This document shows positions 16,405 to 25,782 of a stretch of DNA of 56,008 nt, in pieces. The position numbers were made by a program, and so were the translations under genes. Origin of the DNA: CAVQCT01 sp964520865 (lineage in GTDB: Bacteria > Zixibacteria > MSB-5A5 > GN15 > FEB-12); the NCBI GenBank assembly GCA_964520865.1, contig CAZFOY010000021.1, positions 1 through 56,008 on the forward strand, in the 5' to 3' direction. The stretch's first letter is position 1. Each line of letters begins with the position of its first letter. The notes under the pieces are model-generated. The model saw only the letters and a list, made by a program, of their open reading frames with translations, was not told the DNA's origin and made no database searches.

Positions 16405-18321
16405 ATGACGCCGATAACACACATCAGGAATCTCGCCATTGTCGCGCATATCGATCACGGAAAAACTACTCTCATCGATTCCGTATTCAGGGCCACACGG
16501 ACCTTTCGGGAGAATCAGCAAGTAGCCGAGCGCCTGATGGACAACAACGCAATCGAGCGAGAACGCGGCATCACCATTCGGTCAAAGCATTGCACCGTCA
16601 GCTGGAACGACTACCTGATAAACATTATCGACACCCCCGGACACGCCGATTTCTCCGGTGAGGTCGAGCGGGTTCTTTCGATGGTCGACTCGGTACTTCT
16701 GCTCGTGGATGCGAACGAGGGGCCGATGCCCCAGACGCGTTACGTCCTAATGCGAGCACTTCGACTCGGCCTCAGACCGATCGTCATCCTGAACAAAGTC
16801 GATCGCCACAACGCCCGCCCTGACTACGCGCTGAATAAGACCTTTGATCTGTTCATCGAACTGGGAGCATCGGATGAACAGGCACACTTCCCGGTATTGT
16901 ATGGTTCCGGCCTCGACGGATGGTTCGTCAAGGATCTCGAAAACGACAAACGGGAAGGCATGGATGCGCTCTTCGAGACGATCGTGGAAGAAGTCCCGCC
17001 GCCGCAGGTTGACCAGGATGGACCGTTCCTGATGCAGGTCAGCTCGCTCGATTGGAGTGATTATATCGGACAGATCGGCTGCGGCCGGGTCTTGCGCGGG
17101 AAACTGACCAAAGGCGAAGATTTTACCCGCTTCACCACCCGATGGAAAGATTCATCCCGTCAGAAATCCGGCTGGGAAGTCACGGATAGCTCACGTGCTA
17201 AGGGAGTCCACCTCTGGGTAACGCGCGGACTCGATCGAGTAGAGACCGATACCGTTACGGCCGGCGATATTGTCTGGCTGGCCGGACCGGATGCTATTGC
17301 AATCGGCGATACTTTCTCGGCTGTCGATGATCCCTCGGAAAGTCTCAAACCGCTCGATATCGAAGAACCGACCTTGTCGATGTTTTTCCTCGTCAACAGC
17401 GGCCCCTTCTCGGGACAGGACGGTACGGCGGTTATGCTCCGGCAGCTCAAGGACAGACTTCGAAAAGAAATGAATACGAATGTCGCCATGCGGATGGAAG
17501 ACGTCGGTCGGTCGGACGGAGTCAAAGTATCCGGCCGGGGCGGACTGCATCTCGCCATCCTCATCGAGGAAATGCGGCGCGAAGGGTTGGAGTTCTGTAT
17601 CTCTCGGCCCGAGGTCATAACCCACGAAGACGAAGACGGTAACTTGCTCGAACCGATGGAGCAGCTGCATATCGATGTGCCGGAAGAGTACCAGGGGATC
17701 GTCATCGAGAAACTCGCCCGAAGAAAAGGCAATTTACTCGGAGTCGAGAACTCCGGTTCGAATACGGTCGGTATGGAATTCGATATCCCCACCCGGGGTT
17801 TGTTCGGATACCGTTCCGAGTTCATGACCGACACTCGCGGACTCGGCATCATGTCCTCCCGCTTCACCGGCTATGGCCCCTGGTGCGGTGAAATTGCCTC
17901 ACGCAACAAGGGTTCGGTCGTCTCCATCGATACCGGCCCCGCTACGGCGTATGCTATTGAAGGTCTTCAGGAACGGGTAGTGATCTTCGTTGAACCGACC
18001 GAACGAGTCTACACCGGACAAATCGTCGGAGAGAATTCGCGGCCGGATGAGCTACCATGCAATCCGACAAAGAGAAAGCACCTGACTAACCATAGATCTT
18101 CGACCAAGGATATTGGTGTCTCGATCGATGCCCCTCGCAAAATGACGCTTGAGCAGGCGATGGAGTGGATTCGGGAGGATGAACTGGTCGAAGTCACGCC
18201 GAAGTCTATTCGTATTCGGAAAGCGATCCTCGATGCCGACAAGCGCCGCCGGGCTCAGAATGCGGCAATCGAAGACCGGCCGGGCCAGAGAGCTGCTTTC
18301 ATTCGTCCGTCGGTGCAGTAG
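16405..18321 (+). CDS. typA: Ribosome-associated translational GTPase TypA/BipA
   Basis: 638 residues, slightly longer than the usual 600-615. GTPase motifs are AHIDHGKT (14-21), E-R-G-I-T-I, DTPGHADF and NKVD, in the order of the EF-G-like translational GTPases. TypA-specific C-terminal parts are also present: G-R-G-E/G-L-H-L, R-G-x-x-G-Y-R-S-E-F and the final domain with T-P-K-S-I-R-I-R-K. TypA binds 70S ribosomes and helps ribosome assembly and stress adaptation, especially in the cold. No good Shine-Dalgarno precedes the ATG. The leader with its promoter and terminator suggests regulated expression. Confidence 0.96.
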   Translation: MTPITHIRNLAIVAHIDHGKTTLIDSVFRATRTFRENQQVAERLMDNNAIERERGITIRSKHCTVSWNDYLINIIDTPGHADFSGEVERVLSMVDSVLLLVDANEGPMPQTRYVLMRALRLGLRPIVILNKVDRHNARPDYALNKTFDLFIELGASDEQAHFPVLYGSGLDGWFVKDLENDKREGMDALFETIVEEVPPPQVDQDGPFLMQVSSLDWSDYIGQIGCGRVLRGKLTKGEDFTRFTTRWKDSSRQKSGWEVTDSSRAKGVHLWVTRGLDRVETDTVTAGDIVWLAGPDAIAIGDTFSAVDDPSESLKPLDIEEPTLSMFFLVNSGPFSGQDGTAVMLRQLKDRLRKEMNTNVAMRMEDVGRSDGVKVSGRGGLHLAILIEEMRREGLEFCISRPEVITHEDEDGNLLEPMEQLHIDVPEEYQGIVIEKLARRKGNLLGVENSGSNTVGMEFDIPTRGLFGYRSEFMTDTRGLGIMSSRFTGYGPWCGEIASRNKGSVVSIDTGPATAYAIEGLQERVVIFVEPTERVYTGQIVGENSRPDELPCNPTKRKHLTNHRSSTKDIGVSIDAPRKMTLEQAMEWIREDELVEVTPKSIRIRKAILDADKRRRAQNAAIEDRPGQRAAFIRPSVQ

Positions 18322-18361
18322 CGCTTCCGCCGGCTGCCCGAATTTTAGGATCTCCCGCTCT

Positions 18362-18805
18362 TCACTTCTTTTCCGACTCATCTACGAATCGTTCGCGATA
18401 CCGCGCATCAGGAACCGGACACGAGTCCAGTTTCCCCCAGATTCGATATCGATGCCTTGAGACAAAGTCATAACCCGAGTCCAGCCAGCGCGACGGGAAT
18501 ATCCTTGCCGCAAGCGCAAGCTTCCACGGCCAGCCGAGAGAATCGGCGATGAACAACGCAGCGCCGGATCGATCGAGTAACTCACCGTTCACATTGTCGA
18601 AATCCGGTAGGACATAAAAAGTAGCAAGGACGTCGGTGTCCTTCCCGTGCTTCTGCAGGATGTTCTTCCCCACCTCACCCTGAAGCGACGCAAAAACAAA
18701 CCTCCCCCTCCGGTCATTACTGATAATGAACCGATTGAGTCGATGGCACAGACCACAGAGTCCGTCAAAAAGTATGAGACTCCTGCTCTTCTTCCCTTCA
18801 CTCAT
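18362..18805 (-). CDS. DCC-family (DUF393) thiol-disulfide oxidoreductase-like protein
   Basis: 147 residues from ATG 18805. The N-terminal FDGLCGLC (Cys17, Cys20) is the D-x-x-C-x-x-C motif that defines the DCC family, followed by H-R-L-N-R-F-I-I-S-N-D. The later segment V-L-P-D-F-D, L-D-R-S-G-A-A-L and the Y-R-x-W end fit as well. Thioredoxin-like redox activity is inferred from the CxxC in the family; the cellular partner is unknown. It converges with typA and lies 130 bp beyond the end of the M16 operon, separated from it by a terminator, so it is probably transcribed on its own. The start codon context is weak. Confidence 0.82.
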   Translation of the reverse strand: MSEGKKSRSLILFDGLCGLCHRLNRFIISNDRRGRFVFASLQGEVGKNILQKHGKDTDVLATFYVLPDFDNVNGELLDRSGAALFIADSLGWPWKLALAARIFPSRWLDSGYDFVSRHRYRIWGKLDSCPVPDARYRERFVDESEKK

Positions 18806-18874
18806 ATCGCATCTCACATCAGCGTAACAGTTGAACTCGCGAGCAAGGTCCGCGCAATCCAATAGTACGGGATC

Positions 18875-18908
18875 AAAAGAACAGCCCCGGATCTCGTCGG
18901 GGCTGTTC
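18875..18908 (-). terminator. Intrinsic terminator of the M16 peptidase operon
   Basis: A perfect 11-bp stem, GAACAGCCCCG (18879-18889) with CGGGGCTGTTC (18898-18908), and an 8-nt loop. On the minus strand it is followed by TTTT (18878-18875). It starts 27 nt past the stop of the second M16 gene. Confidence 0.8.
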
Positions 18909-18935
18909 CAATCGGCAATTTTACTGACAGATCTA

Positions 18936-20453
18936 TCACTGAGGAGTAGCTTCAAGCGTCATCGGGTCGCGAAGCGGCAGAACCGTGATTTCCCCGAAAT
19001 CGGAAAACATCTCGGTGTGCTTGTCCGATCCCTTCATCACAGCTTCGGGGTCACCCACAACCAGAATGACGAGTTTGTCCGGATTGAGATACTTCTGCGC
19101 CACCGCAAGTACCGCCTCGGGCGTGACAGCCTCAAAGTTTTTCCGGTAATCCTGCCAGTAACTATCTGCTCGTCCGGTATATTGATCGTCGGCGAAGGTA
19201 TTGACAATACTGCTCTTGCTGCTGAACGGATTGACAATATCGCTGATAAAACTCGCTTTGGAATTCTCGACGATCTCCGGATCGCACTTCTCCGTGCGGA
19301 TTCGATTGATTTCATCGACTATCAGCCGGGTCCCGAAAGCGCCTGTCTCGTGCTTTGTCTGGAACCATGCCCGAAACGTTCCCGGATAATCTACCGGTCG
19401 TTCAAACGCACTGCCGGCGTTATAAGCCAGACCTTCGTCCGACCGAACCCGTCGGACTATCCTCGAAGTGAACCCGCCACCGCCGAGGATGTCGTTCATC
19501 ACCATCAGGGCATAGACATCCGGTATATCCCGTTTAACGCCGATATGACCGACCCTGATGCGCGATTGATTGACATCGTCCTTCTTGATCATGTACACGC
19601 CCGGTTTCGGGTCAGGGATCTGATCCGAGATTCCGCGGAGCTCAAAATCGTGATTAGGCCAGTTCTCGAACAGGCTGTTCAGCTTCCCCTTGATTTCCTC
19701 GGAGTTGAAATCGCCCGCCGCCGCGACAATGAAATTGTCGGGAAAGAAATACTGTTCGTGGAAAGCGACAAGATCGTCCCGGGTGATTGAGTTCATCGAG
19801 CTTTCAGTTGTTCTGTAGGGTATCGTACAAGGGTGGTCGCCGTACATCAAGAACTGCCATTCACGAGATTCGATCGCCGCTGTCGAAGCGTTGCGCTGCT
19901 CCATAGACGACAGTAGATCCTTTCTATATCGATCCAGCGCTTCTTGGTCGAATGTCGGATGGTGAAGCACCTCGCCGAATAGCTTCAACCCTTCATCGAT
20001 GTCTTTCGACAGACAGAACAATGTAGCTCGCCCCTGCGAGCCATCGATCCTGACCGAAATATCCCCGGCCAGATAAGCGAGACGTTCGTCGAGATCTTTC
20101 GCACTCATCCCTTCGACACCGCCGTTGCGCATCAGGTAACCGACCATGCCGGCCAGCCCCGCCTTGTCCTCCGGTTCGTACATCGAGCCGGTGCGCACAA
20201 GTACGGTCAGTTCGAACGTCGGGACCTCGTGGTTCTCGGCAATGTATGCGCTCACGCCGCATTTGAGCGTGGTACGATAGTCGGACGGTTTCGGGGGTTG
20301 ATAGTTCAAATCCTCGTACTTCAGCTTGTCGGGATGATCAACGATATCTGCCGCTTGAAGGCTCGAGGCAAAATTTAGCAGGAGTGCAAGGGCCGGAACG
20401 AACATCAACATCGCGGCCCAACTGCTCGGTCTGTGTATTTTTCTGTTCATCAT
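18936..20453 (-). CDS. M16-family peptidase-like protein lacking the zinc site
   Basis: 505 residues with an N-terminal signal/anchor (about 12-34). The fold is that of an M16 (insulinase/processing peptidase) subunit, but where active members have H-x-x-E-H this protein reads G-M-V-G-Y (residues 102-106, in G-L-A-G-M-V-G-Y-L-M). All three residues are therefore replaced. The substrate-binding segment of the C-terminal half (D-E-G-L-A-Y-N-A-G-S-A-F) is kept. It is the second gene of a two-gene operon, 20 nt after a catalytically complete M16 gene, so the two very likely form an active/inactive heterodimer as in PqqF/G-type or mitochondrial processing peptidases. AGGAG precedes the tandem ATG-ATG start. 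Confidence 0.88.
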   Translation of the reverse strand: MMNRKIHRPSSWAAMLMFVPALALLLNFASSLQAADIVDHPDKLKYEDLNYQPPKPSDYRTTLKCGVSAYIAENHEVPTFELTVLVRTGSMYEPEDKAGLAGMVGYLMRNGGVEGMSAKDLDERLAYLAGDISVRIDGSQGRATLFCLSKDIDEGLKLFGEVLHHPTFDQEALDRYRKDLLSSMEQRNASTAAIESREWQFLMYGDHPCTIPYRTTESSMNSITRDDLVAFHEQYFFPDNFIVAAAGDFNSEEIKGKLNSLFENWPNHDFELRGISDQIPDPKPGVYMIKKDDVNQSRIRVGHIGVKRDIPDVYALMVMNDILGGGGFTSRIVRRVRSDEGLAYNAGSAFERPVDYPGTFRAWFQTKHETGAFGTRLIVDEINRIRTEKCDPEIVENSKASFISDIVNPFSSKSSIVNTFADDQYTGRADSYWQDYRKNFEAVTPEAVLAVAQKYLNPDKLVILVVGDPEAVMKGSDKHTEMFSDFGEITVLPLRDPMTLEATPQ

Positions 20454-20473
20454 TGGTTCTCCTAAGGTCCGCC

Positions 20474-22261
20474 TTACATTTCCTGGGCCGCTTTGAGTTC
20501 TTTCAAGTGGTCATTGGCAATCTTGAGAAGTTCGGTCATCTGCGCCTTCTCTTTCGGATCGGTGACCTGATCCGATTGCGACGAAATCATGCCGATCATC
20601 TGCTCCAGCTTCGCTGCGTCTTTCATCGCCAGGATCATCTGCTTGAACTGAGTAAACTGCGGGTCCTCGGCCTCGGCACCGGAACCGGCCTTCTCCGCTT
20701 TGGTGTTGATGATCATCACATTTCGTTGATCGTCGGCGAAATACTTATTGGCTACCCGCATGATGTCCTCGGCGGTCACCACATCGCACTTCTGCGGATC
20801 AAGATTCGCCTCGCGCCAGTCGCCCAGCGCCGCATTCTGACCGACATAGAAAAGTATGCCGATTCCGGCCATGCGATCCATCGAGCGGATGATGTCGACC
20901 CGCATCTGGTTTTTGACTTTCTGAAGTTCCGCTTCCGTAACCGGATTAGTCTTAAGGTCCTGAACGACCTCGTAGATCGCCTGCTCCAGTTCTTCGGCTT
21001 TCACCCCCGAGATCCCTTCGGCATCTATTGAGAACATCCCGGCGAACCTTCTCGAATCCTGTGAAGCGCTGACGGCCAGTCGGCCTCCGCCCATACCGCG
21101 ACCGCCGCCGCGAGAGCTTTTCGCAATCCCTTTTTCATCGACCAGCTTCATGTACAGGCGACCCGTTTTGCCGCTCATGATTCCGGCCAGCACTTCAAGC
21201 GGATAACTGTCGGCATGCTTGAAAGCAACCGTGTGATAAGCAATGGAAGTCTGCGGGCTGACCTCAGCCTCGGCATTCAACCGCTTCTCACCGTACTGCC
21301 TCTCTTCGAGTGTCACTACTTCAGGCGGCGGGGTGGTGCCGCGCGGGATCCGTTCGAAATACTTGCGCACCATCTTGATCATCTCGTCCGGGTTGAGGTC
21401 CCCGACCAGGATCATCGACAGATTATTGGGAGCATAATATGTGTTGTAGTAGGCATTCGCCTGTTCGCGGGTTATGCTGCCAAGATCCGAAGGCCAGCCG
21501 ATTACATCCCAGTGGTACGATGACGATTTCCAGAACATCGCCTGAAAATCTTCCTCGATCAACCCGGTCGGAGTTGATTCGACGCCCAATCGACGTTCTT
21601 CGCGCACGACATTCCGCTCGGAATAGAACTCCCGGAACACCGGATGACTGAATCGATCCGACTCCAGCCACATATACAGCTCAATCTTGTTTCTGGGAAG
21701 GCGGACGAAATATGCGGTCATATCCTGCGAAGTGAAGGCATTCAGAAACGAGCCTCCGTTCTTCGTGTACAGCTCGTCCAACTGATCCTTGATAATCAGC
21801 TTTCTCTGCTCGACAATGAGGCTGTCGAATACTTTCTCGATCTCCCGATACCGGGGCGTTTTGGCTTCGGGATCGAGCATGTCGGATATCTCGCCGTGGC
21901 GAAGTTCCGTCCTCATGACCTCCTCCTCCACCCGCATCAGCTCGCGCAGGGAGTCAAGCTGGGCCATGATCTTGCGGTCCTGCTTGATATCTTTGGTCCC
22001 GATCTTCTCCGTCCCCTTGAACATCATATGTTCGAAAAGGTGAGAGATCCCGGTGATGCCGGTAACCTCGTTGGACGAGCCGACCCGGGCAAAGATAGAT
22101 GCCATGATAGTCGGAGATTCGTGCTTCTCCACCATCAGGACCTGCATGCCGTTGTCCAGCCAGTACTCTTTGGCATCGATATTCTGTGCGATAGTCGAGG
22201 GGGCAATACTGCATAGCGCCATCAGTACAACCGCACACGTGTACAGAATACGTCTGTTCAT
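20474..22261 (-). CDS. M16-family zinc metallopeptidase, catalytic subunit (secreted)
   Basis: 595 residues with a signal peptide (about 1-25, ending T-I-A-Q). The zinc motif HLFEH (74-78) lies in G-I-S-H-L-F-E-H-M-M-F-K-G-T, and the third ligand glutamate is within ERNVVREERR (about 215-224). Between them is an unusually long, charged, probably coiled insertion (about residues 92-165; typical spacing is roughly half). The C-terminus adds about 55 residues rich in charged helix (Q-F-K-Q-M-I-L-A-M-K-D). It probably degrades peptides in the periplasm, with the next gene as partner. AAAGGATCG precedes the ATG. Confidence 0.93.
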   Translation of the reverse strand: MNRRILYTCAVVLMALCSIAPSTIAQNIDAKEYWLDNGMQVLMVEKHESPTIMASIFARVGSSNEVTGITGISHLFEHMMFKGTEKIGTKDIKQDRKIMAQLDSLRELMRVEEEVMRTELRHGEISDMLDPEAKTPRYREIEKVFDSLIVEQRKLIIKDQLDELYTKNGGSFLNAFTSQDMTAYFVRLPRNKIELYMWLESDRFSHPVFREFYSERNVVREERRLGVESTPTGLIEEDFQAMFWKSSSYHWDVIGWPSDLGSITREQANAYYNTYYAPNNLSMILVGDLNPDEMIKMVRKYFERIPRGTTPPPEVVTLEERQYGEKRLNAEAEVSPQTSIAYHTVAFKHADSYPLEVLAGIMSGKTGRLYMKLVDEKGIAKSSRGGGRGMGGGRLAVSASQDSRRFAGMFSIDAEGISGVKAEELEQAIYEVVQDLKTNPVTEAELQKVKNQMRVDIIRSMDRMAGIGILFYVGQNAALGDWREANLDPQKCDVVTAEDIMRVANKYFADDQRNVMIINTKAEKAGSGAEAEDPQFTQFKQMILAMKDAAKLEQMIGMISSQSDQVTDPKEKAQMTELLKIANDHLKELKAAQEM

Positions 22262-22339
22262 AAGTCGATCCTTTACCGCTGTCTATTAGGTGAGTATCTC
22301 TTAAGCTCTGCGTCTGTTTCCTTCTCTGCGTTGAAACGT

Positions 22340-22368
22340 ATACTAATTTATCCGTCTTGCGAAATCAA
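22340..22368 (-). promoter_or_regulatory. Candidate promoter for the M16 operon
   Basis: On the minus strand TTGATT (22368-22363), a 17-bp spacer and TAGTAT (22345-22340) place the start of transcription about 70 nt before the ATG at 22261. Both hexamers match consensus at 4 of 6 positions. Confidence 0.4.
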
Positions 22369-22415
22369 GCAGATTGTGTCTGCATTACCTTATGTCGCGC
22401 GGTTCTTTCCGTCGC

Positions 22416-22444
22416 TTGCGTAAGCCAAAGAAAGCAACTATTAT
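22416..22444 (+). promoter_or_regulatory. Candidate promoter for the PNGase F-like gene
   Basis: TTGCGT (22416-22421), a 17-bp spacer and TATTAT (22439-22444), followed by AAGGAG before the ATG at 22509. The leader would be about 58 nt. Confidence 0.5.
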
Positions 22445-22508
22445 TGGGCTTGATGAAATCCAACCTGAAAACGACCGCATCCCCCGGGCATACCAGAAGG
22501 AGCCTTAA

Positions 22509-24449
22509 ATGCGTAAGATACTGTTCCTGTCGATCATAGCATGTGCGATCACACTGGTACTGGGCCGTCCACTCTGGGCCGGTGAGACTGTCCACGTCAA
22601 AACCCACGACAATGTCAAAGTGGTCACCGATCCATCGAAGGGATACAACAGTTACCCGGCCTGGGCTGTCTTTCCGTCGGATTCCACACCGTACCGGAAG
22701 GTTACCCTTTACGTAACCTACGCCTGCCCGGACAGTCAGCATTGCGGCGAGTGGGATTATATCGACAACGTCTTCCTCCGCAAAACCGGGGGCGAAAGCG
22801 GGAAAGTGAAAGACATTGAGTTGGCGCGGCTGATTTCCCCTTACGGCTGGCAGTTCGATTCCACCTGGAGTTTTACCTGGCACGTTGATATCACCGATTT
22901 TTCGTTTCTTCTGCACGACTCGGTTCAGATCGAGTTCAGGCATGGCGGCTATGAGAAGAACGATGACCGCGGTTGGCTGATCACCCTCGATTTTGCCGTG
23001 ACCGAGGGGCGTCCGGCAGTGCAGGTACTTGGCATGGACTCTCTCTGGTGCGGGACAATTCCCTATGGCGATCCGGCGAAACCAACCGACAGCACGCTCA
23101 AGCCGATATCATTCACCGATACTGATAACGCGACCATAGCCCGACTTCGCATTCTGCAGACGGGACACGGCATGGACGATATGGAAAACTGCGCGGAATT
23201 CTGTAGCAAATGGCGTCAGGTCTATTTCGATGATTCACTGATCGACCAGCGGCAGATCTGGCGAAAATGCGGTGAAAACCCGCTCTACCCGCAGGCAGGG
23301 ACCTGGATCTTCGACCGCGCCAACTGGTGCCCCGGCTCGATGGTCTTTCCCGATGATTACGACTATCCGATCACCCCGGGCAGCAAGCACCAGGTTGCGA
23401 TCAAACTGGAGCCGTACACCGACACACTGAAACCCTCTGCCAATTACTTTCTCTACTCATACCTGTTCTACTGCACCTCCCCCTGGGCGAAGAATGACGT
23501 CGCCCTTGAGGATATTATCGCACCTTCGACGGCCGACGAATACTCCCGCCAGAATCCGATTTGCGGTAACCCGATTATTCGCGTCAAGAATTACGGCAGC
23601 GAACCGCTGAATTCGGTCATCATTCACTACGGTCTGGCTGGAGACGAGCCGCAGACTTACGAATGGGTCGGGAGTATCGAATCACAGCAATCCGGTGTTA
23701 TCGATCTTCCCGGCCTCGTGACGGTACGCGACGGAAATCAACAGTTTCACGTATCGCTTGAAGAACCGAACGGGGAAAAAGACGAATACCCCGATGATAA
23801 CCAAGGGAGTTCGACCGCTTCGCTTCCCCCCATCTACAAGCCAAACTTCATCCTGGCCTTCCGAAGCAATGCCGATTCGACCGACAATTCGTATTTCCTG
23901 ACCGATGCCGATGGTAACGAACTGCTCGGACACCCGATGAACTCGCTTTCAGCAAATACACTTTACGAAGATACTCTGAGCCTTCCTGACGGATGCTATC
24001 ATCTGGTCGTGGACGATACTTCCGGTACCGGTCTCAGCCTCTGGTTCAATCCCGAGGGTGGTTATGGGTTTGTTCGGCTGCTCGATATGCAGGGGCATCT
24101 TCTGCATGCGTTCAACTCGGATTTCGGAAGCACAATCGATTACTGGTTCCGGACCTCCGACAAAGCTGCACCGACTCCGATGCCGGACACAATGCTCGTC
24201 AATCCGTTTCCACCGCGAAACGACGGCAAGTTCGAAGTTGAGGTCTTCCTGAACAACAGCGCAGATGTCCAGCTGCAAATAGCTCAGGCTGACAGTACGA
24301 AGAGTGTGTTCGAGAAGACCTTCAAAAATGTCAAGGAGTCATACCTGCCGGTGGATATCAGCAGTGAACCGGACGGCGTCTATTTCATCACCGCTACTTC
24401 GGGAGACAAGAAGGCGGTCCGAAGAATCCGTATCAAACACGGAGACTGA
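22509..24449 (+). CDS. Secreted PNGase F-like peptide:N-glycosidase homologue with C-terminal sorting domain
   Basis: 646 residues: signal peptide (about 1-24), then two PNGase F-type jelly-roll domains. C-G-E-W-D-Y-I-D-N-V-F-L aligns with the segment holding catalytic Asp60 of the Elizabethkingia enzyme (here Asp83). Q-T-G-H-G-M-D-D with C-A-E-F-C aligns with the Glu206 segment (here Glu230), and GTWIFDRANWCPG is the conserved Trp/Arg-rich signature. The third important residue, Glu118, is not conserved: the ungapped position is Gly146 beside His145. A Cys-rich core, an Ig-like region and a T9SS-type C-terminal domain ending G-V-Y-F-I-T-A-T-S and R-R-I-R-I-K follow. It would act outside the cell on N-glycoproteins or related amides. 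Confidence 0.85.
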   Translation: MRKILFLSIIACAITLVLGRPLWAGETVHVKTHDNVKVVTDPSKGYNSYPAWAVFPSDSTPYRKVTLYVTYACPDSQHCGEWDYIDNVFLRKTGGESGKVKDIELARLISPYGWQFDSTWSFTWHVDITDFSFLLHDSVQIEFRHGGYEKNDDRGWLITLDFAVTEGRPAVQVLGMDSLWCGTIPYGDPAKPTDSTLKPISFTDTDNATIARLRILQTGHGMDDMENCAEFCSKWRQVYFDDSLIDQRQIWRKCGENPLYPQAGTWIFDRANWCPGSMVFPDDYDYPITPGSKHQVAIKLEPYTDTLKPSANYFLYSYLFYCTSPWAKNDVALEDIIAPSTADEYSRQNPICGNPIIRVKNYGSEPLNSVIIHYGLAGDEPQTYEWVGSIESQQSGVIDLPGLVTVRDGNQQFHVSLEEPNGEKDEYPDDNQGSSTASLPPIYKPNFILAFRSNADSTDNSYFLTDADGNELLGHPMNSLSANTLYEDTLSLPDGCYHLVVDDTSGTGLSLWFNPEGGYGFVRLLDMQGHLLHAFNSDFGSTIDYWFRTSDKAAPTPMPDTMLVNPFPPRNDGKFEVEVFLNNSADVQLQIAQADSTKSVFEKTFKNVKESYLPVDISSEPDGVYFITATSGDKKAVRRIRIKHGD

Positions 24450-24496
24450 CCGATCTGGTCCGGCTCCGAACCTTAGGGAATCCGTACTTTTTTAAC

Positions 24497-24525
24497 TTGA
24501 AAGCGAAACGGGCCGGATTTATCCT
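24497..24525 (+). promoter_or_regulatory. Candidate promoter for the GT87-like gene
   Basis: TTGAAA (24497-24502), a 17-bp spacer and TATCCT (24520-24525). Transcription would begin near 24532, leaving a 21-nt leader that carries AGGGAG (24541-24546). This favours ATG 24553 over ATG 24532 as the start codon. Confidence 0.45.
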
Positions 24526-24552
24526 TTCCGCATGCTGTCAAGGGAGCGACTC

Positions 24553-25737
24553 ATGCAAATAGTCCGGTGGGGAGTGCCGCTGCTCATAGCGCTGGTGCTG
24601 GTTGGCGAAGTTGCGGTAAGACAGGGTATCTATCAATGGGATTTCCAGACGTATTATTACGCGGCCCGGACTCAAGCTGCAGGTCTGGACCCATACAATG
24701 TCGACCAGGTTAACGAGGTTGCACAGCATGAGGTCCTTCATCCATTTCTCTACCCCCCGGTTACGCTGTACCTCTTTCGGATTTTTGCGCTGCTGCCGTT
24801 TGCGATCGCCTACGAGCTATGGCTCGCCTTCAAGCTCATCCTGTTGGCAATTCTCTTTATCGTCTGGCAACGACGGTTTCTTGCCAATGAACCGCCGTGG
24901 CTGCTTGCCCTCTTCTATATTTTCGCATTCGGCGCCGCCCTTAACCTCGATTTGCGGGCGGGCAATGTCTCACTCATTGAACAGACCTTGCTCTGGCTCG
25001 GATTAGCATGCCTTCTCTCGCGACGGCTGATCTGGTTCTGCATCCTTGTACTTGCTTCCTCATTCTTCAAATGGACGCCAGCGGCATTTCTCGGGTTGCT
25101 TCTATTCACGGACGAGGGAAAGAAGTGGTTGTATTTTGTAGGTTCCTCGGTCTGCTTTGCGGGCTCGGTTGGACTGAACTATTTGATAAATCCCCGAGGA
25201 CTGCACCACTTTGTCACCGCCGCGGCCGCCCACGAAGAGGGGGGTGTCAGGGCCAATCCGTCGACTCTCGAACTGATGAAATTCCTGTTCGGGTCGGTCA
25301 AAAGATTCGGATTATCGGATGCCACGATTAGCCTGCTGGCTCACGCTGCCTTCGCCGTCATCGCACTTATAGTCGCGGCTGTAACCCTTCGTTACCTCGT
25401 CCCCCTGTATCGTCGACATAAACTCAGTATCGTATATCTGATTTATACCAGTTGCCTCGCCTACGCTGTAATAATGCCCCGCTTCAAGCTGTATTCGTTC
25501 ATTTTGCTTCTTCCCGCCGCGTACTATATTGCGCGAAAGGTCTTCAAGCCAAACCCGTTCTGGCTTAGTGCCATTCTTATTTCGCTGAGTATCGATCCCA
25601 GACTCCCCTGGCGGTCCCTTCTGAAAGAACTCTGGTGGTATTACCCGCTTCTTGTCGCCTTTGCCCTCTGGGTTATCTGGATGGTGCATCTTCGCGGACT
25701 GACGAACACAACATCGCCCGAAAACCAAATCACTTAG
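24553..25737 (+). CDS. GT87/DUF2029-family integral membrane glycosyltransferase
   Basis: 394 residues, mostly hydrophobic, with about ten to eleven transmembrane helices. ATG 24553 is preferred because AGGGAG lies 6 nt before it. After the first helix comes W-D-F-Q-T-Y-Y-Y-A-A with G-L-D-P-Y, the acidic catalytic loop pattern (D-F-x-x-Y-Y-x-A-A ... D-P-Y; Asp30) of polyprenyl-phosphate-mannose-dependent GT-C enzymes of the GT87 family. L-Y-P-P-V-T-L-Y-L-F and A-G-N-V-S-L-I-E also fit. It probably transfers a sugar from a lipid carrier at the outer face of the inner membrane; acceptor and sugar are unknown. It converges with the peptide transporter gene. Confidence 0.8.
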   Translation: MQIVRWGVPLLIALVLVGEVAVRQGIYQWDFQTYYYAARTQAAGLDPYNVDQVNEVAQHEVLHPFLYPPVTLYLFRIFALLPFAIAYELWLAFKLILLAILFIVWQRRFLANEPPWLLALFYIFAFGAALNLDLRAGNVSLIEQTLLWLGLACLLSRRLIWFCILVLASSFFKWTPAAFLGLLLFTDEGKKWLYFVGSSVCFAGSVGLNYLINPRGLHHFVTAAAAHEEGGVRANPSTLELMKFLFGSVKRFGLSDATISLLAHAAFAVIALIVAAVTLRYLVPLYRRHKLSIVYLIYTSCLAYAVIMPRFKLYSFILLLPAAYYIARKVFKPNPFWLSAILISLSIDPRLPWRSLLKELWWYYPLLVAFALWVIWMVHLRGLTNTTSPENQIT

Positions 25738-25782
25738 CTTCCGGGCGAAAGATAGTACTCTAGTTTGTACGTTGCCTGACGG

